Positions 1-8,474 are shown, numbered from the stretch's first letter. The stretch: DNA of 47,162 nucleotides from UBA1715 sp964346725 (GCA_964346725.1 CAYFVM010000013.1:1-47162); one strand, 5' to 3'. Notes: generated by a model not told the origin, from the sequence alone. Program-made: numbers and translations.

Positions 1-50
1 CTACTACCTCTCTACTTCTAAGAAGTAGGGATATAGAAGGGTTGTAGTAG
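1..50. repeat. Nested inverted repeat at window edge
   Basis: Arms ctactac (1-7) and gtagtag (44-50) enclose a tighter hairpin with arms ctacttc (12-18) and gaagtag (22-28) around a 3-nt loop. No T-run follows on either strand, so it is not an obvious intrinsic terminator. It may be the end of a structured RNA or element that continues to the left of the window. The base pairing is seen; the function is unknown. Confidence 0.4.
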
Positions 51-188
51 ACTTGTCCCGAACTTGGTAACTCTTTCTCCCATTTTCACACATGCGTGTA
101 GCATCTCTTTGGCAAACGGCAGTCAAAAATTAATTACTCATTTTTCATGCGTAGCTATACCCTAACACCCGAATAATAATGGGCTCAA

Positions 189-229
189 AAACTTATTAAC
201 AATTTTTGTTTCTTCTATTTAATAAGTTT
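189..229. repeat. 11-bp perfect inverted repeat in the ileS leader region
   Basis: The arms aaacttattaa (189-199) and ttaataagttt (219-229) are perfectly complementary and separated by 19 nt. They lie upstream of the presumed ileS -7 box. On the minus strand the hairpin is followed by a short T-run (plus-strand A-run 187-191), so it could be a weak minus-strand terminator or a protein-binding site. No minus-strand gene is visible to its right. Confidence 0.45.
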
Positions 230-264
230 GAAACAGCCAAAGAATCATCATTGAAAATATAAAG

Positions 265-272
265 TATATTTG
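265..272 (+). promoter_or_regulatory. Candidate Bacteroidota -7 box for ileS
   Basis: TATATTTG matches the TAnnTTTG -7 consensus of the Bacteroidota primary sigma factor and lies 24 nt upstream of the ileS ATG. I see no well-spaced -33 TTG, so the call rests on the -7 box and its position. Confidence 0.5.
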
Positions 273-296
273 CGGACTTAAAAACGTTTTTTTACA

Positions 297-3200
297 ATGA
301 TTGAGAAGTTTAAGGAACATTCTGAATTAAACCTATCAAAGGTAAGCCAGGAAGTTCTACAAAAATGGATTACTGACGATACTTTCAATAAAAGTGTGTC
401 CACACGCGATGGACATCCAGCATTCGTATTCTATGAAGGGCCACCTTCAGCCAACGGGCTTCCGGGCATTCACCACGTGCTTGCTCGTACTATCAAAGAC
501 TCTATTTGTCGCTACAAAACCATGCAAGGGTTTCAAGTTCACCGCAAAGCCGGATGGGATACTCACGGACTGCCTGTAGAACTTGGCGTAGAAAAAGAAT
601 TACAGATTACCAAAGAAGATATTGGCACAAAAATCAGCGTTGAAGATTACAACAACGCCTGCCGTACCAATGTGATGAAATACACCAGCCAATGGGAAAC
701 ACTTACCCAACAAATGGGCTACTGGGTTGACATGAACAACCCCTACATCACATACGACAACAAATACATTGAAACTCTTTGGTTTTTACTCAAAGAATTA
801 TACAAAAAAGGCTTACTCTACAAAGGGTACACCATTCAACCATATTCACCTGCAGCAGGTACCGGACTTAGTTCGCACGAACTTAACCAACCGGGCTGTT
901 ACCGTGATGTGAAGGACACTACGGCTACCGCTATTTTCTCATTAATTGCAGAAGAAGCAAAACCGGAATGGAAACAGTGGGGAAAACCTTGCATTGTAGC
1001 ATGGACCACCACTCCATGGACATTGCCATCGAATACATCACTCTGCGTTGGACCAAAAATCAAATACGTAGCAGTACAAACATTCAACCCCTACAATGAC
1101 GAGAAAATTACCATAGTCATTGCCGAAGAAAGCCTTTCAGCCTATTTGAATGCCGAAGGTAAGGTTGACACTACCGACGAATTGATGGCTCGTTATCAAG
1201 CCATAATGGACGCTGTTGCCGCAGGCGACAAAAAAGCAGCCAAAGCAGCCGTTCCGTATAGAATTGTTGGTCAATACATGGGTACCGATTTACTCGGCAT
1301 CCACTACCACCAACTCATGCCTTGGGTTAAACCATTGCAACGCATTGACCGTAACTCACCAAAATCTGTAACCGACTACGCTGCAGCGCACCCCGACAAA
1401 GTGTTTAAAGCAGAAAACGGTAAAGACGAATTTGTAGAAATGGCATCGGAAGCTTTCCGCATTATTTCGGGCGACTACGTTACCACCGAAGACGGTACCG
1501 GCATTGTACACATAGCCAACACCTTTGGTGCTGACGATGCGAAGGTTGCAAACATAGCCGGCGTGCCTCCTATTTACCTCATCAACAAGAAAGGCGAAAC
1601 GCGCCCTATGGTTGACCTACAAGGTAAATACTATGAATTGAAAGACTTAGACAAAAACTTTATAGACAAATGTTTGAACCTCAGCGGCTACGAGACACAT
1701 GCAGGAGCATACGTTAAAAATGCGTACGATCCGCAATATAGTCCCAATGGCGTATTGGATCAAGTTGCATCGGAGAAAGCTCCCGATTTGAACATTGAAT
1801 TGACTATAGAGATGAAGAAAAACGGTACTGCCTACAATGTGGAAAAGCAAACACACAACTATCCACACTGCTGGCGTACCGACAAACCTATAATTTACTA
1901 TCCGCTTGACTCTTGGTTTATACAAACGCCAAAGTTGCGCGAACGTATGATGGAGCTTAACAACACCATCAACTGGAAACCGGCTTCTACCGGCTCAGGA
2001 CGTTTTGGCAAATGGCTCGAAAACCTTCAAGATTGGAACCTTTCACGCTCTCGTTTCTGGGGAACGCCACTTCCTATCTGGATGACCGAAGACAAGTCAG
2101 AAATCAAATGTATTGGTTCCTTAGAAGAATTGAAACACGAAATAGAATTGTCAATCAAAGCAGGATTTATGAAAGAAAATCCTTTGAAAGACTTTACTGT
2201 TGGTGATTTCTCTAAAAAGAACTACGACACGTTCGACATTCACCGTCCGTATGTAGACAACATTGTGCTCGTTTCCGACAACGGACACAAAATGTTCCGC
2301 GAAACAGATATCGTTGATGTGTGGTTCGATTCTGGCTCAATGCCATACGCACAATTACACTATCCGTTTGAGAACAAAGACGCGTTCAAAAACGTATTCC
2401 CTGCCGATTTCATTGCCGAAGGCGTTGACCAAACCAGAGGTTGGTTCTTTACCCTTCATGCAATTGCTACCATGTTGTTTGACAACGTTGCGTTCAAAAA
2501 CGTAATATCAAACGGTTTGGTACTCGACAAAAACGGCAACAAAATGTCTAAACGCCTTGGCAATGCCATTGACCCATTCAAGGAAATCGCAGAACAAGGT
2601 GCCGACCCTGTTCGTTGGTACATGATTACCAACTCATCGCCGTGGGACAACTTGAAATATGACACCGAAGGTATTGAAGAAATCAAGCGTAAATTTTTCG
2701 GTACACTCTACAATACGTACTCCTTCTTCGCACTCTATGCAAACCTTGACAATTTTGCCATGGAAGAAGCACAAATACCAAACGAGCAACGTCCCGAAAT
2801 TGACCGTTGGATTCTTTCGCTTTTGAATACGTTGATTTTGAACGTAACCGAACAATACGAGAACTACGAGCCAACCAAAGCCGGTAGATTAATACAAGAC
2901 TTTGTGGTTGACAACGTAAGTAACTGGTACGTACGTTTGTCAAGAAAACGTTTCTGGAAAAGCGACAACATGGCTGAGAAAATTTCGGCTTACCAAACAT
3001 TGTACACCTGTTTGGAAACCGTTTCAATTCTCATGGCTCCTATTGCCCCATTCTTTGCCGACCAACTTTTCTGCGACCTCAACAAGGTAACAAAACGCTA
3101 CAAAGAAGACTCAGTACACTTGGTAACATTCCCCAAAGCCGACACGTCTATCATAGACAAAACGTTGGAAACAAGAATGGAAATGGCACAAACCATTTCA

Positions 3201-3911
3201 TCAATGATATTGGCTCTCCGTCGAAAAGTAGCCATCAAAGTACGTCAACCGCTGCAACGCGCCATTATTCCTATCATCAACCAGGAATTTGAACGCAACA
3301 TTAAAGCCGTTGAAAACATTATAAAAGCAGAAGTCAACGTAAAAGAACTTGAGCTATTGAAAGATGCCTCAGAAGTGTTGGTAAAAACCATCAAAGCAAA
3401 TTTCAAGACCTTAGGTCCTAAACACGGTAAAATAATGAAAGACCTTGCCGCTAAAATTGCAGAATTCACCAACGAAGAAATCTGCGACTTTGAAAACACC
3501 GGCAAGAAAATGGTGGTAGTGAACAACGAAAACGTAGAATTAACCCTCGACGACGTTATCATTATTTCCAAAGACATACCGGGCTGGCAAGTTGCAAACG
3601 AAGGTCACATAACTGTGGCACTTGATACAACACTCACCGAAGACCTCATCAACGAAGGCATTGCACGCGAATTCATTAACCGAATTCAAAATCTTCGCAA
3701 GGAAAGCGGATTGGACGTTACCGACAAAATAAGTTTACGAATACAAAAACACGATATAATTAATAAGGCCATTGAAATTCACAAAACATATATTGCGTCT
3801 GAAACCCTCTGTTCAAACATTGAATTAGTCGGCTCCTTGAGCGACGAAAACAAAAAAATGGTTAATATTAACGCCGATGTTCAGACTTTCATGACAATTC
3901 ACAAAATGTAA
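297..3911 (+). CDS. ileS: Isoleucyl-tRNA synthetase, GxHH variant
   Basis: Class I aminoacyl-tRNA synthetase that charges tRNA-Ile with isoleucine in the cytoplasm. The protein has 1204 residues, much longer than the E. coli enzyme (938) and in the size range of the eukaryote-like (IleRS2) branch. The KMSKR loop is exact at residues 749-753, followed by the anticodon-binding domain and a long C-terminal extension. The first signature, normally HxGH, reads GIHH at residues 57-60, so the first and third positions are exchanged. The central editing (CP1) domain occupies roughly residues 200-650. The ATG at 297 sits just downstream of a -7 box. dksA follows after 21 nt and lspA overlaps dksA, so the three are probably co-transcribed. 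Confidence 0.97.
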   Translation: MIEKFKEHSELNLSKVSQEVLQKWITDDTFNKSVSTRDGHPAFVFYEGPPSANGLPGIHHVLARTIKDSICRYKTMQGFQVHRKAGWDTHGLPVELGVEKELQITKEDIGTKISVEDYNNACRTNVMKYTSQWETLTQQMGYWVDMNNPYITYDNKYIETLWFLLKELYKKGLLYKGYTIQPYSPAAGTGLSSHELNQPGCYRDVKDTTATAIFSLIAEEAKPEWKQWGKPCIVAWTTTPWTLPSNTSLCVGPKIKYVAVQTFNPYNDEKITIVIAEESLSAYLNAEGKVDTTDELMARYQAIMDAVAAGDKKAAKAAVPYRIVGQYMGTDLLGIHYHQLMPWVKPLQRIDRNSPKSVTDYAAAHPDKVFKAENGKDEFVEMASEAFRIISGDYVTTEDGTGIVHIANTFGADDAKVANIAGVPPIYLINKKGETRPMVDLQGKYYELKDLDKNFIDKCLNLSGYETHAGAYVKNAYDPQYSPNGVLDQVASEKAPDLNIELTIEMKKNGTAYNVEKQTHNYPHCWRTDKPIIYYPLDSWFIQTPKLRERMMELNNTINWKPASTGSGRFGKWLENLQDWNLSRSRFWGTPLPIWMTEDKSEIKCIGSLEELKHEIELSIKAGFMKENPLKDFTVGDFSKKNYDTFDIHRPYVDNIVLVSDNGHKMFRETDIVDVWFDSGSMPYAQLHYPFENKDAFKNVFPADFIAEGVDQTRGWFFTLHAIATMLFDNVAFKNVISNGLVLDKNGNKMSKRLGNAIDPFKEIAEQGADPVRWYMITNSSPWDNLKYDTEGIEEIKRKFFGTLYNTYSFFALYANLDNFAMEEAQIPNEQRPEIDRWILSLLNTLILNVTEQYENYEPTKAGRLIQDFVVDNVSNWYVRLSRKRFWKSDNMAEKISAYQTLYTCLETVSILMAPIAPFFADQLFCDLNKVTKRYKEDSVHLVTFPKADTSIIDKTLETRMEMAQTISSMILALRRKVAIKVRQPLQRAIIPIINQEFERNIKAVENIIKAEVNVKELELLKDASEVLVKTIKANFKTLGPKHGKIMKDLAAKIAEFTNEEICDFENTGKKMVVVNNENVELTLDDVIIISKDIPGWQVANEGHITVALDTTLTEDLINEGIAREFINRIQNLRKESGLDVTDKISLRIQKHDIINKAIEIHKTYIASETLCSNIELVGSLSDENKKMVNINADVQTFMTIHKM

Positions 3912-3932
3912 AACTTTAAAATTTGTACAATT

Positions 3933-4364
3933 ATGAGTGAAGAAAAAAACCAAGCAACAACAGAAGAGGATTTGAACAGAACAAGATATTCCGATGCTGA
4001 ATTAGAAGAATTCAAGTTGATAATTTTGGAGAAACTCGAGAAAGCAATGAAAGACTACGAGCAACTAAAATTATCTCTTCAATACTTAGACAGCAACGAT
4101 ATCCAAGACACGTCTCCTACATTCAAAATGTTTGAAGAAGGTGCATCAAACCTCTCAAAAGAAGAAACAGGCAAATTGGCTGAACGTCAAGAGAAATTCA
4201 TCAAACACTTGAAAGACGCTCTTATTCGTATTGAGAACAAAACATACGGAATTTGCCGTGAGACAAAGAAACTTATTTCTAAAGAACGCCTTCGCGCTGT
4301 TCCTCATGCTACTTTGAGTATCGATGCAAAGATTACTGAAAAGAAAAAGAATCCGATGATATGA
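3933..4364 (+). CDS. dksA: TraR/DksA family transcriptional regulator
   Basis: A 143-residue protein with a charged, helical N-terminal coiled-coil region (about residues 20-95) and the C-terminal DksA segment starting near YGICRETKKLI. DksA proteins enter the RNA polymerase secondary channel and modulate initiation with ppGpp. Of the four cysteines that bind zinc in E. coli DksA only one remains (in GICRE); the second pair is replaced by the PHATLS stretch. As far as I recall, this cysteine-poor form is usual in Bacteroidota. It lies between ileS and lspA, and its stop overlaps the lspA start (ATGA), which suggests translational coupling. Confidence 0.85.
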   Translation: MSEEKNQATTEEDLNRTRYSDAELEEFKLIILEKLEKAMKDYEQLKLSLQYLDSNDIQDTSPTFKMFEEGASNLSKEETGKLAERQEKFIKHLKDALIRIENKTYGICRETKKLISKERLRAVPHATLSIDAKITEKKKNPMI

Positions 4365-4969
4365 AAAAACAGTACTGGGCAATTCTCATGATTCTCCTTA
4401 TTTTGGTTATTGATCAGGTAACCAAAATATTGGTAAAAACAACCATGCACTTAGATGAAATGATTCCTGTCCTTGGCGACAGAGTCTTCATCTATTTCGT
4501 GGAGAATCCAGGATTTGCGTTCGGTCTTAACTTTGGCGGAACACTCGGGAAAATTGCCCTTACTCTTTTTCGATTAGTTGCCTCTATTATTATTGGCATA
4601 TACATACATCGCCTTATAAAGCGCGATGCTCCCCTTGACGTAATTATAGGACTTAGTGCAATACTCGCAGGTGCTGCCGGAAATATCATTGATAGTGCGT
4701 TCTACGGACTCATTTTCAACGAAAGCACCTACGGGACTGTTGCCGAATTTATGCCCGAAGGCGGCGGCTACGCGCCGTTCCTGCAAGGCCATGTGGTGGA
4801 TATGATATATTGCCCGGTATTGCGTGGCACCTTCCCCGACTGGTTCCCAATCTGGAGCGGAGAACCATTCACATTCTTCCGTCCTATTTTCAACATAGCA
4901 GACTCAGCCATCACCATTGGCGTATTCTACTTGTTGATATTCCAACATAAATTCTTTAAAGAAGATTAG
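4361..4969 (+). CDS. lspA: Lipoprotein signal peptidase (signal peptidase II)
   Basis: Inner-membrane aspartyl protease that cleaves the signal peptide of prolipoproteins after lipidation. The protein has 202 residues, longer than the E. coli enzyme (about 164), and four hydrophobic segments. The two catalytic aspartates fall in the expected blocks: D147 in GHVVDM and D181 in FNIADS. The conserved ENPGFAFG block is near residues 48-55. An extra loop between the third and fourth segments accounts for the length. The start codon overlaps the dksA stop by 4 nt. It is the last gene of the ileS-dksA-lspA unit and is followed by a gene-free repeat region. Confidence 0.95.
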   Translation: MKKQYWAILMILLILVIDQVTKILVKTTMHLDEMIPVLGDRVFIYFVENPGFAFGLNFGGTLGKIALTLFRLVASIIIGIYIHRLIKRDAPLDVIIGLSAILAGAAGNIIDSAFYGLIFNESTYGTVAEFMPEGGGYAPFLQGHVVDMIYCPVLRGTFPDWFPIWSGEPFTFFRPIFNIADSAITIGVFYLLIFQHKFFKED

Positions 4970-5433
4970 ACGACGTTGTTCGTTTTACGTTATTCGTTTT
5001 ACGATAATTTGATTAGGAGATGAATTGGTAGAGACGTCACACATCTTGTAAACAATGTTTGTCTTCTCCTAAATGTGATTGTTCATCAATAGTCATATTC
5101 CTTTATGACAATTGTGTGGTGTCTGTACAAGTGTAATCTGTGGCTGGGAAAAAGGTGAATTGGCGAATCGGTTAGTTTGTACGTTGTTCGTAAAACATGA
5201 AACGTTCGACGTTAAACGACTAACTCATAACTCATAATTCCTAACTCATAAGTATTAAAATGTATGCCCACGGGCAATTTTGCTATTAGCTTTTGGCTGT
5301 TAGACCTTTGCATATTGCCAATTGTTATTCGTAAAACGTGTAATATTCAACGTAAAAAAACTCACCGATTAACCACCTAACCAGTTAACCCTTTTCCAAA
5401 CTAACCGATTAACTCATAATTCCTAACCCATAA
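4970..5433. repeat. Gene-free 464-bp stretch built from repeated short words
   Basis: No coding frame or RNA gene is recognisable. Short words recur in both orientations: ttcgttttacg at 4979-4989 and 4993-5003, its inverse core cgtaaaac at 5189-5196 and 5330-5337, taactcataa-type words at 5221-5251 and 5410-5434, and accgattaac at 5364-5373 and 5404-5413. The 11-mer aatcggttagt (5166-5176) is the reverse complement of 5400-5410. A separate 8-bp inverted repeat joins ttaggaga (5013-5020) to tctcctaa (5065-5072). The last word copy runs to the stop codon of the next gene. It looks like an AT-rich intergenic repeat island, perhaps a decayed element. Confidence 0.55.
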
Positions 5434-6369
5434 CTAAAAAAGCTTTCCCTGCCAAGTATCACGCAGAGCCATCTCTTTCTCTATACGTTGCAGAACCACG
5501 TCGTAACGAGTAAGTCCCCAGGTATTTTCACGCAAAAATCGAGGAGGCACTTCTCCTGCAAAGCGTTCTATCACAAACGAAGGATTCAGCCGTTCGGTAA
5601 TGTCTACAATAAACGGCACATAGGTATCAATGGAAAACAAATGGAAATCAGCAGGTGTTTCGTAATACTCCTTCTCCATTCTAGTGTCGCGTATCAGTTG
5701 CAGTTGATGAAACTTGATGCCATTCATGGGCAACGCATTTATGTCGCGTACCGACGACAGCCACATTTCAGGTGTTTCGCCCGGGAGACCATACATAAAG
5801 TGTCCTGCGCAATGAATCCCATACTGTTTGGTCAAGTCAAACGCATCTTCGGCTTGCCGAAAGGTATGCCCACGGTTAATGCGTTGCAGGGTTTCGTCAA
5901 AGCACGACTCCACACCATACTCAATAGAGACAAACATGTGCTCTTGCAGGCGTGCAAAGTACTCCAACTTCTGTTCATTAATGCAATCGGGACGCGTACC
6001 CACCACTATTCCCTTCACCTGCGGGTGTTCCAACGCCGGACGATACAATTCGTCCATAGTTTCCAACGAAGCGTAGGTGTTGGAATACGCCTGAAAATAC
6101 GCCAAGTATCCGTCAGCTCGGCGATAACGGTTTTGGTGAAACTCAATACCCTCGTCAAGTTGTTGGCACACCGACTTACGCACATCGCAATACGACGGAT
6201 TGAACGCATCGTTCACACAATACGTGCAACCGCCCACGCCAATTGAGCCATCACGATTAGGACAGGTAAACCCTGCATTCAGCGTAAGCTTTTGCATTCG
6301 CCCGCCAAAGCGTTCTTGAAGAAAACGTTTGTATGAATTAAACCGCCGATTGTCGCCCCACAAATACAT
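5434..6369 (-). CDS. TIGR01212/YhcC-type radical SAM protein
   Basis: A 311-residue radical SAM enzyme. The iron-sulfur-binding cysteines are C36, C48 and C51 (TCPNRDG...GGCTYC), with the wide first spacing typical of the YhcC branch rather than CxxxCxxC. The rest follows the TIM-barrel core, with GTRPDCI and FVSIEYGVES blocks, and the HFMYGLPGET motif. The family is widespread in bacteria; its substrate is not something I can state from the sequence. It is transcribed alone on the minus strand, divergent from the desulfoferrodoxin gene, and its 3' end borders the repeat island. Confidence 0.88.
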   Translation of the reverse strand: MYLWGDNRRFNSYKRFLQERFGGRMQKLTLNAGFTCPNRDGSIGVGGCTYCVNDAFNPSYCDVRKSVCQQLDEGIEFHQNRYRRADGYLAYFQAYSNTYASLETMDELYRPALEHPQVKGIVVGTRPDCINEQKLEYFARLQEHMFVSIEYGVESCFDETLQRINRGHTFRQAEDAFDLTKQYGIHCAGHFMYGLPGETPEMWLSSVRDINALPMNGIKFHQLQLIRDTRMEKEYYETPADFHLFSIDTYVPFIVDITERLNPSFVIERFAGEVPPRFLRENTWGLTRYDVVLQRIEKEMALRDTWQGKLF

Positions 6370-6520
6370 AGTGTGATTTTTTACAAAGAAAAGAAAATTG
6401 TGCTTGCCTTATCTCAAACTTGACATACTTTTACTGAGGAATAGCCGTTATTCCTTTTGGATATATATTCAGAAAAAGTTCTATCTTTAAAAAAAAATAT
6501 AAACAATTAAACACAAACCT

Positions 6521-6901
6521 ATGGAACCAAAAATTTTTTATTGCAAACATTGTGGGAACATTATTGTTCACCTCAAAAGTAGTGGAGTAAATGTAGTATG
6601 CTGTGGCGAACCTATGGCGGAACTTGTAGCAAATACCGTTGAAGCTTCTGTTGAAAAACACATTCCTGTTGTAACAGTTGAAGGCGAAAAAGTTCATGTA
6701 GCCGTTGGTTCAGAAGAACATCCAATGATAGAAAAACACTACATACAATGGATTATGCTCATAACCGAAAAAGGATTCCAAGTAAAGCACTTGAATTGGA
6801 CAGATAAACCTGAAGCATGCTTTTCAATCTGCAAAAGCGAAAAAATCGTTGGCGTGTATGCATACTGCAACATCCACGGTCTTTGGGTATCAAAACAATA
6901 G
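6521..6901 (+). CDS. dfx: Desulfoferrodoxin (superoxide reductase)
   Basis: A 126-residue two-domain superoxide reductase that reduces superoxide to hydrogen peroxide without making oxygen, a typical defence of anaerobes. The N-terminal desulforedoxin-like centre has the four cysteines C8, C11, C27 and C28. The C-terminal catalytic centre has the expected iron ligands H47, H67, H73, C116 and H119, and the EKH motif (45-47) carries the conserved Glu and Lys. No key residue is missing. It stands alone between a divergent radical SAM gene and a strong terminator. Its electron donor (a rubredoxin) is not encoded nearby. Confidence 0.95.
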   Translation: MEPKIFYCKHCGNIIVHLKSSGVNVVCCGEPMAELVANTVEASVEKHIPVVTVEGEKVHVAVGSEEHPMIEKHYIQWIMLITEKGFQVKHLNWTDKPEACFSICKSEKIVGVYAYCNIHGLWVSKQ

Positions 6902-6924
6902 ACAATAAGTATTGCATAACATCG

Positions 6925-6960
6925 TACCACACGGAATTACTGATTCTGTGTGGTATTTTT
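6925..6960 (+). terminator. Intrinsic terminator after desulfoferrodoxin
   Basis: The segment 6925-6937 pairs with 6943-6955 to form a 13-bp stem with a single G-U pair and a 5-nt loop, followed directly by TTTTT at 6956-6960. This is a textbook intrinsic terminator, 23 nt past the stop codon. Confidence 0.9.
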
Positions 6961-6984
6961 AGAATACAAACACACTCAAAAACC

Positions 6985-7647
6985 ATGAAACGTATCATTG
7001 TATCACTCCTATTGGTTACCTCAACATTTGTAGGATTCTGCCAAGAAATTGAAGTATCGGGAACATTTGCCGCAGGCAGACAAAACGAACTATACTTCCG
7101 AAACGGTTTGGGATATTCCGTAACATACAACCAGTTGTTTGAAAGAAATTATGTAGGACTTTCATATAAACAATTCTTGTATACCAAAGAATATGACGAA
7201 ATAAACACAAACCTTTCAGATGGTACTATGTATACGCAAACGCATTATCCAAAAAACAAACGATATGCGGTTGATTTGGTGTATGCACATGCCATACTTG
7301 CCAATGAAAAATCGACACTTAATGTGGGTTGTAATGTTGGATTGAATTTTTTCTCTATTGATGAAGAAGTGAGAACATATTATGCCGACACTACCGAATA
7401 TGGAGAAATTCAGATATTCTCAAGCAACAAAAAACAAGAAGAAAAAGCCAAAGAGAATTTCAAAATCGGATTTGGTGCATTCATTGAATACGAAATCAAA
7501 GAATTATTCTCCGAAAACATTTCTACATACATTCGCATTCATCCCGAGACTGTAGCATACAAACCGGGATTAGTTGGTTCACACGACCCTTTGTTCGTAA
7601 ATCAACTGAATTTTACATTGGGACTTCGCTATACGTTCGCAAAATAA
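6985..7647 (+). CDS. Predicted outer-membrane beta-barrel protein, family not recognised
   Basis: A 220-residue protein starting at the ATG at 6985. An upstream in-frame start at 6817 would read back through the terminator and the desulfoferrodoxin gene, so it is rejected. The N-terminus is a clear signal peptide (MKRIIVSLLLVTSTFVGFCQ), probably cut after Cys-Gln or nearby. The rest shows alternating polar and hydrophobic strands and ends in LGLRYTFAK, consistent with an 8- to 10-stranded barrel whose last strand ends in aromatic residues. No enzymatic motif is visible. The gene lies just after a terminator and probably has its own promoter, although I see no clear -7 box. Confidence 0.7.
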   Translation: MKRIIVSLLLVTSTFVGFCQEIEVSGTFAAGRQNELYFRNGLGYSVTYNQLFERNYVGLSYKQFLYTKEYDEINTNLSDGTMYTQTHYPKNKRYAVDLVYAHAILANEKSTLNVGCNVGLNFFSIDEEVRTYYADTTEYGEIQIFSSNKKQEEKAKENFKIGFGAFIEYEIKELFSENISTYIRIHPETVAYKPGLVGSHDPLFVNQLNFTLGLRYTFAK

Positions 7648-7651
7648 ACAA

Positions 7652-8122
7652 TTACAGAATCTTTTTGCCTTCAAGTTCTGCCGAGACAAGTTTCTCGCCA
7701 TGATAGACTAATTTGAGCGAGAAAAACGGTTGCGACGCATCGTTCACCAATTTTAGGAAAATAGCATCGCCTTCCCACATAGGCAAAGTGCACAGTTTCT
7801 GTTTGTCTATCCAAGCTAAATCACCTTCATCGCACACACGTTGTTTGCCAGTCCATTCGCTACACACAAAAAGGTGCATACACTCGCCTTCCATTTCGTC
7901 TAAGTAGAACGTAATCACACCACGGTACTCCCATTTAGTAACGGTTAATCCTGTTTCTTCCAAGACCTCACGGCGCATACACTCTTCGGGTGTTTCGCCC
8001 GGTTCGAACTTACCGCCCACGCCTATCCACTTGTCGTGGTTTATGTCGTTCTCTTTTTTAGTACGGTGGAGCATCAAATACTCACCGTCGCGCTCCAAAT
8101 AGCAAAGAGTAGTTTGTTTCAT
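7652..8122 (-). CDS. Nudix hydrolase, MutT/MTH1-like 8-oxo-dGTP diphosphatase
   Basis: A 156-residue Nudix enzyme with a perfect Nudix box, GX5EX7REUXEEXGU, at residues 37-59 (G37, E43, R51, E52, E55, E56, G58). The surrounding sequence (HDKWIGVGGKFEPGE, then a C-terminal WEGDAIFL block) resembles 8-oxo-dGTP diphosphatases, which clean oxidised nucleotides from the pool. The start codon is 1 nt after the stop of the NifX-like gene, so the two form a tight minus-strand operon. It converges on the beta-barrel gene with only a 4-nt gap. The substrate assignment is by family resemblance and is less sure than the Nudix fold. Confidence 0.9.
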   Translation of the reverse strand: MKQTTLCYLERDGEYLMLHRTKKENDINHDKWIGVGGKFEPGETPEECMRREVLEETGLTVTKWEYRGVITFYLDEMEGECMHLFVCSEWTGKQRVCDEGDLAWIDKQKLCTLPMWEGDAIFLKLVNDASQPFFSLKLVYHGEKLVSAELEGKKIL

Positions 8123-8123
8123 A

Positions 8124-8474
8124 TTAGTGATGGCACTCGTGATTACAGGTAATTTCTGCGTCTTTCAACCTTCCTTGTGCATAGGCAGCAACCACATCGT
8201 CAATAGAACCGGAGCAGCCACGGATAACGTCTATGCCATTGTTTGCTAGCACATTCACAGCGCCATCGCCCATATTTCCGGCAAGCATCATAGTTACACC
8301 CTTTTCTTTGAGAATCACCGCTACACCCGATTTGCAGCCACAGCCTTGTGGCGATGGTATTTCGGTTTTAGAAACAACATTGTTGTGCGCATCTAATTCA
8401 AAAATGGTAAAATATGCACAATGTCCGAAATGATTATCTACTTGACCTTGTGCTGTTGGAACTGCTACTTTCAT
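8124..8474 (-). CDS. NifX/NifB C-terminal-like (dinitrogenase Fe-Mo cofactor) domain protein
   Basis: A 116-residue single-domain protein of the Fe-Mo cofactor biosynthesis fold (NifX/NafY, RNase H-like). I chose the ATG at 8474 because the sequence there, MKVAVPTAQGQVDNHFGHC, is the normal start of the family; an upstream in-frame start would add 16 unrelated residues. Conserved features are HFGHCAYF, the GCGCKSG cysteine cluster, and a Cys/His-rich tail ending HECHH. Such stand-alone proteins occur widely in organisms without nitrogenase and may bind iron-sulfur or metal clusters. No nif genes are present here. It leads the two-gene operon with the Nudix hydrolase and is divergent from the NlpC/P60 gene. 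Confidence 0.85.
   Translation of the reverse strand: MKVAVPTAQGQVDNHFGHCAYFTIFELDAHNNVVSKTEIPSPQGCGCKSGVAVILKEKGVTMMLAGNMGDGAVNVLANNGIDVIRGCSGSIDDVVAAYAQGRLKDAEITCNHECHH

Noticed and set aside
5011..5072. A tRNA-like look (ggagatgaattggtagagacg with closing tctcc)
   Set aside because: There is no T-loop GGTTCRA sequence, no anticodon stem in the right place, and the stem is only the 8-bp inverted repeat.
5488..6246. A 252-codon open frame on the plus strand inside the radical SAM gene
   Set aside because: It is antisense to a gene with clear motifs, has no recognisable domain, and lacks an upstream promoter box.
6817..6984. Upstream extension of the beta-barrel protein gene
   Set aside because: It would run through the desulfoferrodoxin stop region and its terminator, and would put 56 residues before a clear signal peptide.
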